DNA of 5,081 bases from an uncultured Streptomyces sp. (GTDB lineage: Bacteria > Actinomycetota > Actinomycetes > Streptomycetales > Streptomycetaceae). Location: assembly GCA_946480485.1 (NCBI GenBank), contig CAMLJW010000395.1, positions 1-5,081 of the forward strand, given 5' to 3'. The position numbers and the translations under genes were made by a program. The notes below the pieces were generated by a model that did not search any database, had not been told where the DNA came from, and saw only the letters and a program-made list of their open reading frames with translations. This document shows, piece after piece, positions 4,427 to 5,081 of this stretch (the stretch's first letter is position 1; the number at the start of each line of letters is the position of its first letter).

Positions 4427-4492
4427 GGACCCGGCACCGGCACACGGACGCGACCCGCACGCGGACCCGACACGGCAACGAGGACGCGACAC
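4427..4492. repeat. Four degenerate 11-bp direct repeats upstream of the HdeD-like gene
   Basis: Four copies of the pattern GGACsCGrCmC lie at 4427-4437 (GGACCCGGCAC), 4446-4456 (GGACGCGACCC), 4463-4473 (GGACCCGACAC) and 4482-4492 (GGACGCGACAC). Their starts are 19, 17 and 19 bases apart, close to two helical turns. They sit 67-132 bases upstream of the ATG at 4360, where a promoter and regulator sites would be expected. They could be binding sites for one regulator or a decayed minisatellite. Confidence 0.6.
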
Positions 4493-4575
4493 AGATACGC
4501 GACCGACGGTCACGTACCGGAGCCATCCCTGCCAGGCCCGCCCCCATCCGCAAGCCCGCCCCCGTCCCGTCCCTG

Positions 4576-4601
4576 TTTCCCGGAAGACTTCGTCCGGGAA
4601 A
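4576..4601. terminator. Terminator hairpin after the HhH-GPD gene
   Basis: TTTCCCGGA (4576-4584) and TCCGGGAAA (4593-4601) form a perfect 9-bp inverted repeat with an 8-base loop. It begins three bases after the stop codon (4605-4607) of the minus-strand HhH-GPD gene. On the minus strand no T run follows it. It should end transcription of that gene before the promoter region of the HdeD-like gene. Confidence 0.7.
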
Positions 4602-4604
4602 ACT

Positions 4605-5081
4605 TCATTTCCTGGAAGCCTTCGCCGCCTTCGCCGCAGCCTTCATCTCCTGTTTGTGCGCCCTGACCTTTGCCAGGGATTCGGGACCGGTGATGTCCGC
4701 GACCGAGCGGAACGACTTCGCCTCGCCGTAGGCACCGGCCGACTCGCGCCAGCCCCGCGGTCGTACGCCGAGTTGTTTGCCCAGGAGGGCGAGGAAGATC
4801 TGGGACTTCTGGGTGCCGAAGCCGGGGAGGGAGCTGAGGCGCTTGAGGAGTTCCTCGCCGGTGCTCACGTCATCCCAGAGCGCTGCCGCGTTTCCGTCGT
4901 AGTGCTCCACGAGGTACTGGCACAACTGCTGGATGCGCTTGGCCATCGAACCCGGGTAGCGGTGCACGGCCGGTTTGGTGGAGAGGAGCGTGGCGAAGAC
5001 CTCGGGGTCGTACGCCGCGATCTCGTGCGCGTCGAGGTCGTCCGCGCCCATCCGCCGGGCAATCGTGTACGGGCCCGCGAA
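4605..5081 (-). CDS. HhH-GPD-type base-excision DNA repair-like protein (5' end outside window)
   Basis: These are the last 158 residues of a cytoplasmic protein of an HhH-GPD-related actinobacterial family, usually annotated as base excision repair. The frame stays open to the window edge. The stretch before the internal ATG at 5051 (FAGPYTIARR) looks like real protein, so that ATG is not the start. Numbering from the window edge, a helical region (18-65, with HRYPGSMAKRIQQLCQYLVE at 40-59) leads to the helix-hairpin-helix LSSLPGFGTQKSQIFLALLGK (82-102). A WRESAGAYGE segment (111-120) and a Lys/Ala-rich C-terminal tail (140-158) follow. In glycosylases such as endonuclease III, a catalytic Asp lies about 18 residues after the hairpin lysine; here I see no Asp in 92-128. 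Binding to DNA is likely from the HhH motif, but enzyme activity is uncertain. A perfect hairpin follows the stop. Confidence 0.88.
   Translation of the reverse strand, partial: FAGPYTIARRMGADDLDAHEIAAYDPEVFATLLSTKPAVHRYPGSMAKRIQQLCQYLVEHYDGNAAALWDDVSTGEELLKRLSSLPGFGTQKSQIFLALLGKQLGVRPRGWRESAGAYGEAKSFRSVADITGPESLAKVRAHKQEMKAAAKAAKASRK

Noticed and set aside
4361..4604. A gene between the HhH-GPD gene and the HdeD-like gene
   Set aside because: Open frames here are Arg/Thr-rich products of the repeats with no ribosome binding site or family resemblance.

Overview
The window looks like ordinary chromosomal DNA of a Streptomyces or a close actinomycete relative. GC content is very high and third codon positions are strongly G/C. 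Start codons include GTG. The proteins closely resemble Streptomyces families: a TadA with its actinobacterial companion protein, an actinobacterial-length Upp, a DUF308/HdeD-type membrane protein, and a small protein ending in a ParB-like DGLHR segment. I see no prophage, insertion sequence, CRISPR array or biosynthetic cluster.

Layout from left to right. A tRNA-Ser(CGA) gene (8-92, minus) lies downstream of a two-gene minus-strand unit: an acidic 'tadA-associated' protein (657-1202) and the tRNA adenosine deaminase tadA (169-600 or 169-660). The junction of these two genes shows a 4-base CTGA overlap with a good Shine-Dalgarno sequence, so tadA may start at an unusual CTG. A divergent intergenic region of about 360 bases follows, then upp (1562-2197, plus) for uracil salvage. 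upp converges on a minus-strand gene for a membrane-anchored stand-alone LytR_C-domain protein (2263-2904), and a nested hairpin separates the two.

Further right, all genes are on the minus strand. A 98-residue protein with a ParB/sulfiredoxin-like look (3048-3344) is followed at its stop codon by a 9-bp tandem repeat. Next comes a six-helix DUF308/HdeD-like membrane protein (3698-4360), whose stop codon runs into a perfect 11-bp inverted repeat. Last is the 3' part of an HhH-GPD-type base-excision-repair-like gene (4605-5081), cut by the window edge.

The only clear functional partnership is the tadA pair, in tRNA wobble editing: inosine at position 34 of tRNA-Arg(ACG), by family knowledge. 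The other genes look like independent housekeeping or envelope/stress units with their own promoters and terminators. The points most worth a second look are the likely CTG start of tadA, its uncharacterised acidic partner, the ParB-like small protein with its operator-like palindrome, possible leaderless starts at upp and the LytR_C gene, a roughly 18-bp-spaced repeat array upstream of the HdeD-like gene, and the missing catalytic Asp in the HhH protein. I did not find convincing evidence of a wholly new multi-gene system.
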